Assembly: GCF_026241855.1 (NCBI RefSeq)
Contig: NZ_JAPJDC010000001.1
Coordinates: 2,046,001-2,110,000, forward strand
Length of the DNA: 64,000 nt
Direction: 5' to 3'
Source of the DNA: Curtobacterium flaccumfaciens pv. betae
GTDB lineage: Bacteria > Actinomycetota > Actinomycetes > Actinomycetales > Microbacteriaceae
The notes below the pieces were generated by a model. That model had not been told where the DNA came from. It did not search any database and worked only from the letters and a program-made list of their open reading frames with translations. The translations under genes were made by a program, and so were the position numbers. This document shows positions 1 to 10,361 of the stretch, in pieces (position 1 is the stretch's first letter; each line of letters opens with the position of its first letter).

Positions 1-981
1 GTTCGCAGCGGCGGGCCACTCGCAGCACTTCGCCTCGGCGGTGTGCGGTGCGTGGTCGGTCGCGACGATGTCGATGGTGCCGTCGGCCAGGGCCGCGCGG
101 AGCGCCTCGACGTCCTCGCGGGCGCGGAGCGGCGGGTTCACCTTGTAGCGGGCGTCGTACCCGGGGGCACCGTCGTGGCCGGCGATGAGGTCCTCGGTGA
201 GCACCAGGTGGTGCGGCGTGACCTCGGCCGTGACGTCGATGCCGCGGGACTTCGCCCACCGGATCACCTCGACGCTGCCGGCCGTCGAGACGTGGCAGAC
301 GTGCAGGCGTGCTCCGACGTGGTCGGCGAGCAGGACGTCGCGGGCGATGATCGCCTCTTCCGCGACGGCGGGCCAGCCGGCGAGGCCGAGCTCCGAGGAC
401 AGTCGGCCCTCGTTCATCTGCGCGCCGATGGTCAGCCGGGGCTCCTGGGCGTGCTGCGCGAGCACCCCGCCGAAGCCCTTGATGTACTCGAGTGCGCGGC
501 GCATGAGCAGCGGGTCGGCCACGCAGGAGCCGTCGTCCGAGAAGACCCGGACCTTCGCCCTGGACGTCGCCATCGCGCCGATCTCGGACAGGTGCGTGCC
601 CTGCAGCCCTTGTGACACGGCGCCGATCGGGCGGACCGTCACGTAGCCGGCGTCGTCCCCGAGGGCCTGGACCTGCTCGACGACCCCGGCGGTGTCCGCG
701 ACGGGGCTCGAGTTCGCCATGGCGTTGACGGCGGTGAACCCGCCGGCAGCCGCGGCACGCGACCCGGTGAGGACCGTCTCGGACTCCTCGTGGCCGGGCT
801 CGCGCAGGTGCGTGTGGAGGTCCACGAGACCGGGCAGGGCGATGAGGCCGTCCGCGTCCACGGTGGTGGCGCCGGCCGTGTCGAGACCGGTCCCGACCGC
901 GGTGATGCGCCCGCCCTCCAGACGGATGTCGGCACGCGAGCCGTCGACCAGCTGCGCGCCACGGATCAGGTGAGCGGTCAT
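1..981 (-). CDS. pyrC: Dihydroorotase, 3' end cut by window edge
   Basis: Third step of de novo pyrimidine synthesis: cyclises carbamoyl-aspartate to dihydroorotate, a cytosolic metal-dependent amidohydrolase. 327 codons are present and the frame runs off the left edge; the family is usually about 430 residues, so roughly the last quarter is missing. The HxH metal motif ([12 protein letters not shown]56 and H58) and the later ATDHAPH motif (about 308-314, close to the cut) are both visible. The ATG overlaps the pyrB stop as ATGA, implying translational coupling inside a pyrR-pyrB-pyrC operon. Confidence 0.95.
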   Translation of the reverse strand, partial: MTAHLIRGAQLVDGSRADIRLEGGRITAVGTGLDTAGATTVDADGLIALPGLVDLHTHLREPGHEESETVLTGSRAAAAGGFTAVNAMANSSPVADTAGVVEQVQALGDDAGYVTVRPIGAVSQGLQGTHLSEIGAMATSRAKVRVFSDDGSCVADPLLMRRALEYIKGFGGVLAQHAQEPRLTIGAQMNEGRLSSELGLAGWPAVAEEAIIARDVLLADHVGARLHVCHVSTAGSVEVIRWAKSRGIDVTAEVTPHHLVLTEDLIAGHDGAPGYDARYKVNPPLRAREDVEALRAALADGTIDIVATDHAPHTAEAKCCEWPAAAN

Positions 982-1952
982 GCGGCGGACTCCTTCGCGT
1001 CGGTGCCGTTGCCGGCGCTGCCCGTCAGGGCGAGGTAGAGGACGGCCATCCGGACCGAGACGCCGTTCTCGACCTGCTCGACGACGGTCGAGCGGGGGTC
1101 GTCGGCGGCGACACCGGCGATCTCGAGCCCGCGGTTCATCGGACCGGGGTGCATGATCAGCGTGCGCTCGGACAGCCGCCCGAAGCGCGCCGCCGTCAGG
1201 CCCCAGTGCCGCGTGTACTCGCGCGGGTTCGGGAAGAAGGCGTCGTTCATGCGTTCCTGCTGGATGCGGAGCGTCATGACGACGTCCGGGTCCTCGGCCA
1301 GGGCGGTGTCGAGGTCGTGGTGCACCGCGGCGCCGAACGGGGTCGGGGTGGCGGGCAGCAGCGTCGGCGGCGCGGCGAAGGTCACGCTCGCCCCGAGGGT
1401 GCGGAGCAGCCACGCGTTCGACCGGGCGACCCGGCTGTGCAGCACGTCGCCGATGATCAGGACGCGCACGCCGTCGAGGCCCTGGCCGCGTGAGCCGGCG
1501 CCGTGCAGTCGGCGGCGCATGGTGAAGGCGTCGAGCAGCGCCTGCGTCGGGTGCTCGTGGGTCCCGTCACCGGCGTTGACCACGGGGACGTCGATCCAAT
1601 CGGCGTCGGCGAGCACCCGCGGGGCGCCCGAGGCACCGTGGCGCATGACGATGCCGTCGATGCCCATCGCGCCGAGGGTCTGCACGGTGTCCTTCAGGGA
1701 TTCGCCCTTCGAGACGCTCGAGCCCTTCGCGGCGAAGTTCAGGACGTCGGCGGACAGGCGCTTCGCGGCGGCCTCGAACGAGATGCGCGTGCGCGTGGAG
1801 TCCTCGAAGAACAGGTTCACCACGGTCTTGCCGCGCAGGGCCGGGAGCTTCCGGACCTCGCGTGTGTTGACCTCGGCCATCTCCTCGGCGACGTCGAGGA
1901 TGTGGACGGCCTGGTCGCGGGACAGGTCGGCGGTGGAGAGCAGGTGCCGCAT
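978..1952 (-). CDS. pyrB: Aspartate carbamoyltransferase catalytic subunit
   Basis: Joins carbamoyl phosphate and aspartate, the committed step of pyrimidine synthesis. The 324-residue product ([11 protein letters not shown] start) is of normal length. The carbamoyl-phosphate-binding FFEDSTRTR motif lies near residue 50, and the HPTQALLD and HPGPMNRG motifs follow. The frame stays open upstream, but the start at 1950-1952 overlaps the pyrR stop (TGATG), matching the tightly packed operon. No regulatory-chain gene (pyrI) is present in the window, as is usual for actinobacteria. Confidence 0.96.
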   Translation of the reverse strand: MRHLLSTADLSRDQAVHILDVAEEMAEVNTREVRKLPALRGKTVVNLFFEDSTRTRISFEAAAKRLSADVLNFAAKGSSVSKGESLKDTVQTLGAMGIDGIVMRHGASGAPRVLADADWIDVPVVNAGDGTHEHPTQALLDAFTMRRRLHGAGSRGQGLDGVRVLIIGDVLHSRVARSNAWLLRTLGASVTFAAPPTLLPATPTPFGAAVHHDLDTALAEDPDVVMTLRIQQERMNDAFFPNPREYTRHWGLTAARFGRLSERTLIMHPGPMNRGLEIAGVAADDPRSTVVEQVENGVSVRMAVLYLALTGSAGNGTDAKESAA

Positions 1953-2518
1953 CACGCCACCCCCTGCTCGATGAACACGGTGTCGTCGCCGTCGGTCTCG
2001 GCCAGGTGCAGCGTGACCCGCTCGTCGGACGCGGTCGGCAGGTTCTTGCCCACGTGGTCCGCACGGATCGGCAGCTCGCGGTGGCCACGGTCGACGAGCA
2101 CGGCGAGCCGGACGGCACGCGGCCGTCCGATGCCCTGCAGCGCGTCGAGCGCGGCACGGACGGTGCGGCCGGAGTAGAGCACGTCGTCGACGAGCACGAC
2201 GACCTTGCCGTCGATGCCGCCGGCGGGGATGACCGTCCGGTGCGGCGCGCGACCGATGCCGTGGCCGAGGTCGTCCCGGTGCATGGTGACGTCGAGCGTG
2301 CCGACACGCTCCGTCCCGATGCCGCCGGCGGCCGAGGACCACTCCGGCTCGATGCCGGCCAGGATCCGGCCGAGGCGTTCCGCCAGGACGGCGCCGCGGG
2401 TCGGGATGCCGAGGAGCACGAGGTCCGAGCCCCCGTGGTTGGCTTCGAGGATCTCGTGCGCGATGCGTGTCAGGGCACGCGTGATGTCGGGCTGTTGCAG
2501 GACCGTTTTGGTTCCCAC
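1952..2518 (-). CDS. pyrR: PyrR: pyr mRNA-binding regulator / uracil phosphoribosyltransferase
   Basis: A PRTase-fold protein that in Bacillus and mycobacteria binds the pyr mRNA leader when UMP is high and has some uracil phosphoribosyltransferase activity. The PRPP loop [17 protein letters not shown] is clear. I chose the GTG at 2516-2518 (188 residues; about 180-193 is usual) because GGGGAAGGGGG stands a few bases upstream. An ATG at 2549-2551 would add 11 residues that look unlike the family and has a poor ribosome-binding site. First gene of the pyrR-pyrB-pyrC unit, so it probably regulates its own operon. Confidence 0.92.
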   Translation of the reverse strand: MGTKTVLQQPDITRALTRIAHEILEANHGGSDLVLLGIPTRGAVLAERLGRILAGIEPEWSSAAGGIGTERVGTLDVTMHRDDLGHGIGRAPHRTVIPAGGIDGKVVVLVDDVLYSGRTVRAALDALQGIGRPRAVRLAVLVDRGHRELPIRADHVGKNLPTASDERVTLHLAETDGDDTVFIEQGVA

Positions 2519-2572
2519 GTCGACCCCCTTCCCCGCCTCACTGGACGGCATTAAAGGATGCTGACGTGGTCA

Positions 2573-2578
2573 ACCCTA
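2573..2578 (-). promoter_or_regulatory. Possible -10 box of the pyr operon
   Basis: TAGGGT on the minus strand overlaps the nusB stop codon and would start a leader of about 48 nt before pyrR. No convincing -35 is seen. Weak on its own; pyr could also be read through from efp-nusB. Confidence 0.25.
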
Positions 2579-3028
2579 CCGGGACTCCTGGTCTCCTGCG
2601 ACCGTCCGACCGGACGGTGCGCGACCGCCGGCGACGGCCCCGAGCACGCCGTTGACGAAGCCCGCCGAGTCCTCGGTGGACAGCGACTGCGCGAGCTCGA
2701 CCGCCTCGGCGATGGCGACGGCGTCGGGGACCTCCGGGTTGAACCGGAGCTCCCAGACGGCCATCCGCAGGATGCAGCGGTCGAGGACCGGCATCCGGGC
2801 GATCGACCAGCCCTGGGCGTGGTCGACGATGACGGAGTCGATCTCGTGACGGGCGTCGTCGACGCCGGTGACGATCTGGCGCGCGTAGTCCCAGCTGGAG
2901 GCACGCTCCGGCTGGTCCAGGTGCCGGACCGTCTCGGTGGCGAGCACGTCCGCGATCGGCAGTTCGCGCACCTCGGCCACGTACAGCATGTCGAGGGCGC
3001 GCTTGCGGGCCTTCGAACGAGCACTCAT
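2576..3028 (-). CDS. nusB: Transcription antitermination factor NusB
   Basis: All-helical RNA-binding protein that, with ribosomal protein S10 (NusE), binds boxA during rRNA antitermination. The 150-residue product has the family start SARSKARKRALDMLY and the conserved core DRCILRMAVWEL, with a C-terminal helix ending in VNGVLGAV. A short Gly/Arg/Ser tail follows. It begins 11 bases after the efp stop, so efp and nusB are probably one transcript, the usual actinobacterial arrangement. Confidence 0.95.
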   Translation of the reverse strand: MSARSKARKRALDMLYVAEVRELPIADVLATETVRHLDQPERASSWDYARQIVTGVDDARHEIDSVIVDHAQGWSIARMPVLDRCILRMAVWELRFNPEVPDAVAIAEAVELAQSLSTEDSAGFVNGVLGAVAGGRAPSGRTVAGDQESR

Positions 3029-3039
3029 ACGGTCAGCGC

Positions 3040-3603
3040 CTAGGAGTTGACGCGGCCGAGGAAGCTGCCGTCGCGCGTGTCGATCTTCACCAGGGTGCCG
3101 CTCTCCAGGTACAGCGGGACCTGGATGCGGTGGCCGGTCGCGATGATGGTCGCGTCCTTGGTGCCACCGGAGGAACGGTCGCCCTGCAGGCCGGGCTCGG
3201 TCTCGACCTCGGTGACGATCGACGTCGGGAGCTCGACGTACAGCGGGTTGCCCTCGTTCATCGCGATGGTGACCATCGCGGACTCGAGCAGGTAGTTCTT
3301 GGCGTCGCCGACCACGGTCGCGGAGACCGGGATCTGGTCGTACGTGTCGGTGTCCATGAACACGTAGGAGTCGCCGTCCTCGTAGAGGAACTGGTAGTCA
3401 CGACGGTCGACGGTCGCGGTGTCGATCTTCGCGCCGGCGTTGAACGTGCGGTCGACGACCTTGCCGGAGACGACGTTCTTGAGCTTCGTGCGGACGAACG
3501 CGCCGCCCTTGCCCGGCTTGACGTGTTGGAACTCGACGACCGACCACAGCTGGCCGTCGATGATGAGAACGGCGCCGTTCTTGATGTCTGTGGTACTGGC
3601 CAT
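3040..3603 (-). CDS. efp: Translation elongation factor P
   Basis: Relieves ribosome stalling at polyproline stretches by entering near the E site. 187 residues, exactly the usual length. N-terminal KOW-like domain with the tip loop PGKGGAF, whose K32 occupies the position modified in other bacteria, then two OB folds ending in [10 protein letters not shown]. The start is the ATG at 3601-3603 ([12 protein letters not shown]); the open frame extends far upstream through an antisense shadow that should be ignored. No modification enzyme (EpmA, Dhs, YmfI) is seen in the window. Confidence 0.96.
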   Translation of the reverse strand: MASTTDIKNGAVLIIDGQLWSVVEFQHVKPGKGGAFVRTKLKNVVSGKVVDRTFNAGAKIDTATVDRRDYQFLYEDGDSYVFMDTDTYDQIPVSATVVGDAKNYLLESAMVTIAMNEGNPLYVELPTSIVTEVETEPGLQGDRSSGGTKDATIIATGHRIQVPLYLESGTLVKIDTRDGSFLGRVNS

Positions 3604-3667
3604 GAGTCGTCGGTGTCCCGTTCGGTCGTGTTGTGAAGTGTCCTCGGGCCGCGGACGGCCCCGGACG

Positions 3668-3673
3668 AGTGTA
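3668..3673 (-). promoter_or_regulatory. Candidate -10 box for efp-nusB
   Basis: TACACT on the minus strand, 64 bases before the efp ATG in an otherwise very GC-rich spacer, fits TANNNT. No recognisable -35 hexamer at 16-18 bases. Would give a leader of roughly 58 nt. Confidence 0.35.
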
Positions 3674-3713
3674 GCGGACGCCCGCCCGGCGGCCGGAGCG
3701 GTGCGCGCCGCGG

Positions 3714-5402
3714 TCAGCGTCGCCGTCGGGCGAGCCAGGCGTCGATCGCCGCCCAGCCGAGCAGCACCACCGCCGCTCCCCCGAGCAACCCGCCCGCGAC
3801 CCCGGTGGACAGGGCCGCCGTCGGTCGCGCCGGCAACGACAGGTAGACGATCGCAAGGATCCCCGCCCCCGCGCCGAGCAGCACGAGCAGGATGCGCCGG
3901 ATCATGCCGGACACGAGCTGCCGGTCGCGGCTGTCCGCGAAGAGCCGGATGTTCACCGTGAACCGTCCGGTCTCGATCGCCTCCCCGATGCGGTCCACCC
4001 GGCGGGGCAGGCGTCGGGCCGCCGACACGACGCCGAGCAGTTCCTTCGCCGCGAGGTCCCGGAGCTTGCCGGGCCGGAGCTGGTCGGTGATCTGCTCCCG
4101 GGCGAGTCCGCGGGACTCCTCGAGCAGGTCGAACGACGGTGCGAGCGTGCGGAGGGTGCCCTCGAAGATGGCCAGGGCGCGGGCCGCGGCGACGAAGTCC
4201 GGCGGCGGCTTCAACCGGTACCGCCCGAAGACCTCGACCGCGTCGTCCACGGTGTCGACACCGATGCGCGCACCCGGGCCGAGCTCGTCCGCGACGAAGC
4301 GGGCGATGTCCCGACGGAAGTCGGGCTCGTCGTGCGCATCGCGCACGGGTGCCATCCGCAGGACCGCATCGGCGATCCGCGACGTGTCGTCCTGCAGGTA
4401 GGCGGCCAACAGGTCCTGGACCGTGTCCCGGAGACCCGGGTCGAGCCTCCCGACCGATCCGAAGTCGATCAACGCGGGCCCGTCGGGCAGCACCAGGACG
4501 TTCCCCGGGTGCAGGTCCGCGTGGTACAGGCCGTCGAAGACGACCTGGCGCAGGAAGGCGCGGAGGATCGCGCGCATCGGCGCGTCGAGGTCGCGCTCGG
4601 AACGCTCGGCGCGGATCGCGCTGAGGGTGTCGCCCTCCAGGAACTCCATCACGAGCACACGCCGGCCGGACAGGTCCGGGTATGGGTCCGGGAACCGGAC
4701 CTCGTCCGGACGCGCGCTGCGGGCCTGGGCCGCACGCAGCGCCGTGAGGTTCCGGAGCTCGGAGACGAAGTCGACCTGCCGGATCAGGTCGTCCGCGTAC
4801 TGGCCGGCGATGTCCTCCACCCCGACCTGCCGCGCCTCGGTCGACCACCGGGCCATGAACCGGACGACCCGCAGCGCGATGTCGACGTCGCGGCGCACCG
4901 CGGCGTCGATCCCCGGCCGCTGCACCTTCACGGCGACCGCGGTGCCGTCGGGCAGCCGGGCGCGGTGCACCTGCGCGATGGACGCCGCTGCGACGGGCAC
5001 CGGGTCGAAGGTCGCGAAGACCTGGTCGACCGGGGCACCGAGCTCCTGCTCGAGGAGCGCACGGACCTCGTCCGCCGGCGCCGCCGTGACGTTCCGCTGC
5101 AGGTGTGCGAGTCCCTCGGTCCACTCCTCGGGCAACAGGTCGTCGCGGGTGGAGAGCAGCTGGCCCATCTTCACGAACCCGCCGCCGGCTTCCTCGAGCG
5201 CCCGGCGCAGGTGCTCGGCCTGGTCGCGACGCAGGTCCGAGGTGGCCGGGTCGTGCGAGAAGTCGAGACGACGGAACGGCACCAGGTGGTGGCGGCGGGC
5301 GATCGAGAGGAGTTCGGTGAAGCGTCGACCACGGGAGCGCAGGGTGCCGGTGTCGGCATCGCGCGGGCCGGAGAGGTCGCTCAGTCGGGGTGGGGTGGGC
5401 AC
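3714..5402 (-). CDS. ABC1/AarF/UbiB-family atypical kinase, membrane-anchored
   Basis: Protein-kinase-like family that binds ATP and is linked to quinone or lipid metabolism; the physiological substrate is generally unknown. In order: the KxGQ signature ([11 protein letters not shown]), the alanine-rich loop AAASIAQVH that replaces the glycine loop, VAVKVQRPG with the ATP lysine, HADLHPGN as catalytic loop and IDFGSVG as metal-binding motif. The last ~70 residues form two hydrophobic helices. I chose the GTG at 5400-5402 (562 residues): upstream codons look like noise, and a -10-like CAGACT lies 7 bases before it, hinting at leaderless expression. Probably its own transcription unit. Confidence 0.85.
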   Translation of the reverse strand: MPTPPRLSDLSGPRDADTGTLRSRGRRFTELLSIARRHHLVPFRRLDFSHDPATSDLRRDQAEHLRRALEEAGGGFVKMGQLLSTRDDLLPEEWTEGLAHLQRNVTAAPADEVRALLEQELGAPVDQVFATFDPVPVAAASIAQVHRARLPDGTAVAVKVQRPGIDAAVRRDVDIALRVVRFMARWSTEARQVGVEDIAGQYADDLIRQVDFVSELRNLTALRAAQARSARPDEVRFPDPYPDLSGRRVLVMEFLEGDTLSAIRAERSERDLDAPMRAILRAFLRQVVFDGLYHADLHPGNVLVLPDGPALIDFGSVGRLDPGLRDTVQDLLAAYLQDDTSRIADAVLRMAPVRDAHDEPDFRRDIARFVADELGPGARIGVDTVDDAVEVFGRYRLKPPPDFVAAARALAIFEGTLRTLAPSFDLLEESRGLAREQITDQLRPGKLRDLAAKELLGVVSAARRLPRRVDRIGEAIETGRFTVNIRLFADSRDRQLVSGMIRRILLVLLGAGAGILAIVYLSLPARPTAALSTGVAGGLLGGAAVVLLGWAAIDAWLARRRR

Positions 5403-5730
5403 GCCCGCCAGTCTGCTCCCCGGTGCTGGGTCCGCAGCGTGCGGGTGGCCCGGTCCGTCGCGTCGCTCCGTCCTCCTCCACAGCCGGGAGGCCCGGCGCG
5501 GCTTCCACAGGTCGGCGCGGGCCCGGCGCGGGGCTCGGTCCTGGAGCGGACACTCGTGCCGTGGAGACAGCACTGATCGCGGCGTGCATCGCCGCCGGAG
5601 CGGCGATCGTCGCCGCCGTCGTCAGCTGGTTCGGGGCGTGGCCTGGCATCGGTTCGCCTGGGTCACCGTCTCGACGCCTGTCACCTGGTGGTGGCGCAGG
5701 ACGCGACGGGTCCTGCGCTGACCGGCGTGG
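5403..5730. other. Gene-poor spacer between aroB and the AarF-like gene
   Basis: 328 bases with no convincing conserved gene. It contains two copies of a short cccggcgcgg string (about 5490-5530) and a small plus-strand frame described separately. I see no RNA gene and no good terminator for aroB here. Confidence 0.5.
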
Positions 5731-5734
5731 CTAG
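5561..5734 (+). CDS. Doubtful small membrane ORF, possibly a gene remnant
   Basis: A GTG-started frame of 57 codons whose first ~24 residues ([20 protein letters not shown]...) form a convincing hydrophobic helix, followed by a Gly/Ser/Arg-rich tail with no family character. A weak GGAG stands 11 bases upstream. Shifting frame just after the helix gives a tail ending [13 protein letters not shown] that looks more like a membrane-protein C-terminus, so this may be a frameshifted relic. It overlaps the aroB stop by 4 bases, tail to tail. Could equally be chance. Confidence 0.25.
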   Translation: METALIAACIAAGAAIVAAVVSWFGAWPGIGSPGSPSRRLSPGGGAGRDGSCADRRG

Positions 5735-6828
5735 ACGCCGACCTCCTGGTAGGCGGTGAAGAGCAGGTGGTCCTCGGGCCCCTCGAGCACGACGGGCTTG
5801 CCGACGCCGTCCAGGATGATGAACCGCAGCATGCCGGCACGGGCCTTCTTGTCGCGGCGCATCGTGGCGAGCAGCCCCTGCCACCGACCGACACCGTACG
5901 AGGTCGGCAGGTCGAGCGACTCGAGGATCGCCCGGTGCCGGTCGACCGTGGCGTCGTCCAGGTGGCCGGTGAGTCGGGCGAGTTCGGCGGCGAACACCAT
6001 GCCGACCGACACCGCCGCCCCGTGGCGCCACTGGTACCGCTCGGCGTGCTCGATCGCGTGCCCGAGGGTGTGCCCGTAGTTCAGGATCTCGCGTCGGCCC
6101 TGCTCGGTGAAGTCGTCCGAGACGACCTCGGCCTTGAGCGCGATGGCGAGCTCGACGACCCGCCGGAACTCCGGCGTCGTCGGGTCGGTCACCCGGTCGA
6201 CGTCGGCCTCGACGATGTCCAGGATCTCGGGCACGGCGATGAACCCGGCCTTCACGATCTCCGCGAAGCCCGTCAGGATCTCGTTGCGCGGCAGCGTGCG
6301 GGCGAGGTCGAGGTCCACGACGACGGCGCGCGGGGCGTAGAAGGCGCCGACCAGGTTCTTGCCCTCGTTCGTGTTGATGCCCGTCTTCCCGCCGACGCTG
6401 GCGTCCACCATGCCGAGCACGCTGGTCGGGACGGCCACGTACGGCACACCGCGCAGCCAGGTCGCGGCGACGAAGCCGGCCAGGTCGGTGACGGCACCGC
6501 CACCGAGGCCGATGACCGCGTCGGTGCGGGTGAAGTCGGCCTGCCCCATGATCTGCCAGCAGAACGCCGCGACCTCGACGCGCTTGGCGCCCTCGGCGTC
6601 GGGGACCTCGGCGATCAGGGCTTCGAGCCCGGCCTCGACCAGCAGCGCCCGGAGCTCGTTCGCCCGGGCACCGAGCGTCGGCGAGTGCACGATGAGGACC
6701 TTGGCGACACGCGGGCCCAGGATCGCGGGCAGGGCGCCGAGCAGGTCCGTGCCGACGGCCACCGTGTAGCCGTCGTCACCGCCGGCCCGGATCTCGGTGG
6801 TCCCGGCGGGCAGGGTCGACTCGGTCAC
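5731..6828 (-). CDS. aroB: 3-dehydroquinate synthase
   Basis: Second step of the shikimate pathway: converts DAHP to 3-dehydroquinate using NAD+ and a divalent metal. 365 residues, normal length. Seen: the NAD-binding GLGGGAVTDLAGF motif, PTSVLGMVDASVGGKTG, the metal-ligand region FAEIVKAGF and YGHTLGHAIEH. The ATG overlaps the aroK stop by 4 bases, so aroC-aroK-aroB are translationally coupled. No aroE (shikimate dehydrogenase) or aroD is present in this cluster; those steps must be encoded elsewhere. Confidence 0.97.
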   Translation of the reverse strand: MTESTLPAGTTEIRAGGDDGYTVAVGTDLLGALPAILGPRVAKVLIVHSPTLGARANELRALLVEAGLEALIAEVPDAEGAKRVEVAAFCWQIMGQADFTRTDAVIGLGGGAVTDLAGFVAATWLRGVPYVAVPTSVLGMVDASVGGKTGINTNEGKNLVGAFYAPRAVVVDLDLARTLPRNEILTGFAEIVKAGFIAVPEILDIVEADVDRVTDPTTPEFRRVVELAIALKAEVVSDDFTEQGRREILNYGHTLGHAIEHAERYQWRHGAAVSVGMVFAAELARLTGHLDDATVDRHRAILESLDLPTSYGVGRWQGLLATMRRDKKARAGMLRFIILDGVGKPVVLEGPEDHLLFTAYQEVGV

Positions 6829-7448
6829 GGTGCTCCTTCGGTGCTGGTGGTGCTGCTGGTCGTGCTGCCGGGCGCGGCGGTGGTGCCGCTGCGCTCGGTG
6901 GTGCCGGCGTCGCTGCGCTCGGTGGTGCCCGCGTCACTGCGCAGCCATGTGACGACCTCGTCGACCACGCGGGACATCGGCCGGCGGGACGTGTCGACCA
7001 CGACGTGCGCGAGCTCGGCGTAGGTGGCGGCCCGCTCGTCCATGATCGTCTGCCAGGCGTCGATCCCGCCGTTCGCCAGCAGGGGCCGGTCGGACCCGGC
7101 GATGCGGTCGGCGACGGCCTCGGGCGACACGGTGAGCAGGACGATGCGCGCCCCGCCCAGGGCCTGCCGGGTGTCCGCGTGGGTGACGGCTCCCCCGCCC
7201 ACGGCGATCACGCCGCCGGTGGCGAGCGCTGCCCGGACGGCCTCGGCTTCGAGGGCGCGGAACGCCGGCTCACCGCGGTCGGCGAAGATCCCGGGGATCG
7301 GTCCGTGCTCGCGCACGATGACCCGGTCGGTGTCCGTGAACGGGACGCCGAGGGCCTTCGCCACCCGCTTGCCGACGCTCGACTTGCCGGCACCCATCGG
7401 GCCGATGACGACCACGGGCGCGTCGGCGCGTCGGACGTCGGTGCTCAC
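6825..7448 (-). CDS. aroK: Shikimate kinase with an extra Ser/Thr-rich tail
   Basis: Phosphorylates shikimate at O3 with ATP. Walker A is GPMGAGKSS (16-24). The shikimate-binding DTDR, the GGGAV motif and the lid arginine (RPLLA) are present. The core ends near residue 170 ([10 protein letters not shown]). About 35 further residues form a low-complexity tail with an exact duplication [16 protein letters not shown] and a Ser/Thr run, so the protein is 207 residues against about 170-180 usual. Overlaps aroC and aroB by 4 bases each. The tail is probably disordered. Confidence 0.94.
   Translation of the reverse strand: MSTDVRRADAPVVVIGPMGAGKSSVGKRVAKALGVPFTDTDRVIVREHGPIPGIFADRGEPAFRALEAEAVRAALATGGVIAVGGGAVTHADTRQALGGARIVLLTVSPEAVADRIAGSDRPLLANGGIDAWQTIMDERAATYAELAHVVVDTSRRPMSRVVDEVVTWLRSDAGTTERSDAGTTERSGTTAAPGSTTSSTTSTEGAP
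6889..6936. repeat. 24-bp tandem duplication in aroK
   Basis: Two adjacent 24-base units (ctgcgctcggtggtgccg + gcgtcg, with two differences in the second copy) inside the 3' end of aroK. They encode the repeated octapeptide SDAGTTER. In frame, so the tail length can vary by slippage without breaking the downstream coupling to aroB. Confidence 0.85.
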
Positions 7449-8665
7449 AGGTCGGTCGAGGTCGCCGATGGTTCGGTCCGGCGCGTCCGCAGGGTCTCCG
7501 GGATCGCCGCGAGGTAGGCGTCGAGGTTGCGCTTCGTCTCGACGACGTTGTCGCCGCCGAACTTCTCGAGCACCGCGTCGGCGAGCACCAGGGCCACCAT
7601 CGCCTCGGCGACGACGCCCGCCGCGGGCACGGCACAGACGTCCGAGCGCTGGTGGTGCGCCGAGGCGTCCTCACCGGAGACGACGTCCACGGTGTGCAGG
7701 GCGTGCGGGACGGTCGCGATCGGCTTCATGCCGGCGCGGACCCGCAGCACGGTGCCCGTGGACATCCCACCCTCGGTCCCACCGGCGCGGTCGCTCGTGC
7801 GGTAGATCTCGCCGTCCTCGCGGTACAGCTCGTCGTGGGCGGCAGAGCCCCGGCGCCCGGCGGTCGCGAACCCGTCGCCGACCTCGACGCCCTTGATGGC
7901 CTGGATCCCCATGATCGCCGCGGCAAGGCGGGCATCGAGCCGGCGGTCCCAGTGCACGTGCGAGCCGAGGCCCGGCGGGACGCCGTAGAACAGCACCTCG
8001 ACGACGCCGCCCAGGGTGTCGCCGTCCTTCTTCGCGGCCTCGACCTCGGTGACCATCCGTGCGGAGGTCTCGGGGTCGAAGCAGCGCAGCTGGTCCTCGT
8101 CGAGCCGGTCCACGTCGTCGGGCAGCGGCAGCTCCGTGCCGTCCGGGACCCGGACGGTCCCGACCTGCAGCGTGTGCGCCACCGAGCGGATGCCGAGTTC
8201 GGCCAGGAACGACTTCGCGACGGCGCCGAGCGCCACACGGGCAGCGGTCTCGCGGGCGCTCGCACGCTCCAGGATCGGGCGGGCCTCGTCGAAGCCGTAC
8301 TTCTGCATGCCGACCAGGTCGGCGTGACCCGGACGCGGTCGGGTGAGCGGGGCGCTCCGCCCGCGGGACATCTCGGTCGACTCGATCGGCTCGGGGTTCA
8401 TGACCTCGACCCACTTCGGCCACTCGGTGTTGCCGATGCGGATCGCGATGGGGCTGCCGAGCGAGTAGCCGTGCCGGACGCCGCCGGACACGTGCAGCTC
8501 GTCCTGCTCGAACTTCATCCGCGAGCCACGGCCGTAGCCGAGCTTGCGGCGCGCGAGATCGGCACGGATGGACTCGAACGACACCGGGACACCCGCGGGC
8601 AGGCCCTCGAGCATGGCGATCAGTTCGGGTCCGTGGGACTCACCAGCAGTCAACCAACGAAGCAT
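7445..8665 (-). CDS. aroC: Chorismate synthase
   Basis: Last step of the shikimate pathway: converts EPSP to chorismate using reduced FMN. 406 residues, slightly longer than the usual 360-400. Family motifs: GESHGPEL at residues 8-15, [11 protein letters not shown], the RARPGHADL-type stretch ([11 protein letters not shown]), and [12 protein letters not shown]. The start [13 protein letters not shown] is the family start. The stop overlaps aroK by 4 bases. It lies 43 bases downstream of the mltG stop. Confidence 0.97.
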   Translation of the reverse strand: MLRWLTAGESHGPELIAMLEGLPAGVPVSFESIRADLARRKLGYGRGSRMKFEQDELHVSGGVRHGYSLGSPIAIRIGNTEWPKWVEVMNPEPIESTEMSRGRSAPLTRPRPGHADLVGMQKYGFDEARPILERASARETAARVALGAVAKSFLAELGIRSVAHTLQVGTVRVPDGTELPLPDDVDRLDEDQLRCFDPETSARMVTEVEAAKKDGDTLGGVVEVLFYGVPPGLGSHVHWDRRLDARLAAAIMGIQAIKGVEVGDGFATAGRRGSAAHDELYREDGEIYRTSDRAGGTEGGMSTGTVLRVRAGMKPIATVPHALHTVDVVSGEDASAHHQRSDVCAVPAAGVVAEAMVALVLADAVLEKFGGDNVVETKRNLDAYLAAIPETLRTRRTEPSATSTDL

Positions 8666-8708
8666 GCGGCAATCCTCCCACAGCGCACCGCCGTGCGACG
8701 TCGCCGTC

Positions 8709-10340
8709 CTACTGGTAGTCGGGGTGCGCCCGGAGCCACGCTTGGAACTGCTTCACCGCGACGAGGTGCTCGTCGTAGGTGTTCGAGAACACCGTCTCGC
8801 CGGTTTCCAGGTTCACCGTCACGAAGTACAGCCACTTGCCCGGGGCCTCGTTCGTCACGGCCTTGATCGCGATGTCACCGGGGTTCGAGATCGGTGCCGG
8901 CGGCAGCCCCTCGTGCACGTACGTGTTGTACGCGTTCGACTCGTCGGCCCGTTCGGCGTCGGTCGTCGTCACGGTGTGCGTGTTGCCCGTGCCGTAGGCG
9001 ACGGTGGCGTCGGACTGCAGGCGCATGCCCTGGTCGAGGCGGTTCTGGAACACCCGGGCGACCTTCGGGTAGTCGGCCGCGAGGCCGGCTTCCTTCTGCA
9101 CCAGCGACGCGAAGACGATGGTGCGCTCCTGGTCGGCCTCCTTGACGCCGGCGGCGGACAGGCGCTCCTTCATGGTGTCGACCATCGACTTGAAGTACTG
9201 CTCGGCGGTCCAGCCCGGGTTGATCGGGTAGGTCGCGGGGAAGAGCCAGCCCTCGAGCGTCGTGACGCCGGACGGCAGGTCGTAGGCCGACAGGTCCTTC
9301 GCGGCCGCGTCGACCTCCTGCTTGGTCAGGCCGGCCTTCGAGACCATCCCGGCCTCGATGTCGGCGAGTGCGGTGCCCTCCGGGATGATGATCGACGCCT
9401 GCACGCGGTTCTTCGTGTCCTGCAGTGCCGCGAGCGCGGACTTCGAGCTCATCTGCTTCTTCAGCGCATACGAACCGGGCTGGAACTGCACGTCCGGCGA
9501 GGCCAGCAGGAGCTTGTAGAACACCTTCGAGTCCTTGACGACGCCGCTGCGCTGCAGCGTCGCGGCGACGTTCTCGCCGATGTCGCCCTGCTTGATGGTG
9601 ATGGTCACCTTCGAGGTGCCGTCGCCGGTGTAGTCGTCGGGCTCCTGCGCGCCGCTGATCGCCGCGATGAGCTGCTGGAACTTGGGGGCGGCGAAGGTGT
9701 ACGCCCCGACGCCGGCGGCGAGCACCACCGCGACGATGACGAGTCCGGCGACGAGCGGTCCGCGTCGGCGCTTCGGCCGTGGCTCCCGGGGCGGCCTGGA
9801 GGCGCGGCCTCCCCCGCCTCGTCCCCCGCGGCCACCGCCTCCCGCGGCGCCACCGCCGCCGGTCACGTCACCGTCGTCCGTCCCGCCGGCCCCGGATCCG
9901 CCGCCCGCAGCGGTCGCCGCGGGCTCGGTCGGCAGCTCGCCGGTCAGCAGTGCGGCGACCTCGGGGTGCAGGTCTTCAGGACGGGTGGCGATCGGCGCGT
10001 CGGCGGGTGACGCGGGGCGTTCGTCGCGTGCGGCTGGCGGGGAATCGGTGGTCCGCTCGGGGACCGGCGACTCGTCGGTCGCTGCGACGCGGGCTCGTTC
10101 GGCCTCGAGGGCTCGGGCTTCACGTCGGGACATCGGAGGCGGCGGCGGGGTCACCTGACCAGCGTCGTCGCGGTCATCGGTGCCTGTCGTGCGGTCGGAA
10201 GTCGCCTTCCGCCGCTCGGCGTCGTTGCCGGGCGCGATGATCGCGTTCCAGTCCAGATCGTCTGCCAACGTCCTCGGTCTCTCGGTCGGGAACTCCACCT
10301 GGGCACCGTCGTCCTCGCAGCTGACGACGAGAGCACCCAT
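8709..10340 (-). CDS. mltG: MltG endolytic peptidoglycan transglycosylase
   Basis: Cleaves nascent glycan strands at the membrane and ends their elongation. A long cytosolic Pro/Gly/Arg-rich region (about residues 1-195) precedes one TM helix ([20 protein letters not shown]), then an extracytoplasmic YceG domain. The catalytic glutamate sits in SLVQKEAGL, with the family stretch [21 protein letters not shown] after it. Start uncertain: the ATG at 10338-10340 lacks a ribosome-binding site, and a TTG at 10266-10268 ([15 protein letters not shown]) resembles the N-terminus I would expect of relatives. Between ruvX and aroC; in many actinobacteria aroE follows mltG, but there is no room for it here. 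Confidence 0.92.
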   Translation of the reverse strand: MGALVVSCEDDGAQVEFPTERPRTLADDLDWNAIIAPGNDAERRKATSDRTTGTDDRDDAGQVTPPPPPMSRREARALEAERARVAATDESPVPERTTDSPPAARDERPASPADAPIATRPEDLHPEVAALLTGELPTEPAATAAGGGSGAGGTDDGDVTGGGGAAGGGGRGGRGGGGRASRPPREPRPKRRRGPLVAGLVIVAVVLAAGVGAYTFAAPKFQQLIAAISGAQEPDDYTGDGTSKVTITIKQGDIGENVAATLQRSGVVKDSKVFYKLLLASPDVQFQPGSYALKKQMSSKSALAALQDTKNRVQASIIIPEGTALADIEAGMVSKAGLTKQEVDAAAKDLSAYDLPSGVTTLEGWLFPATYPINPGWTAEQYFKSMVDTMKERLSAAGVKEADQERTIVFASLVQKEAGLAADYPKVARVFQNRLDQGMRLQSDATVAYGTGNTHTVTTTDAERADESNAYNTYVHEGLPPAPISNPGDIAIKAVTNEAPGKWLYFVTVNLETGETVFSNTYDEHLVAVKQFQAWLRAHPDYQ

Positions 10341-10361
10341 GTGCGGTACCGGGCAGCCCTG

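Noticed and set aside
1953..2342. N-terminal extension of PyrB
   Set aside because: It overlaps pyrR in another frame and has no family similarity; the internal ATG gives a normal-length enzyme in TGATG overlap with pyrR.
3604..5649. Fusion of efp to an 680-residue N-terminal extension
   Set aside because: The extension is an open frame antisense-like in composition and overlaps the AarF-family gene in another frame; EF-P has its own ATG and normal length.
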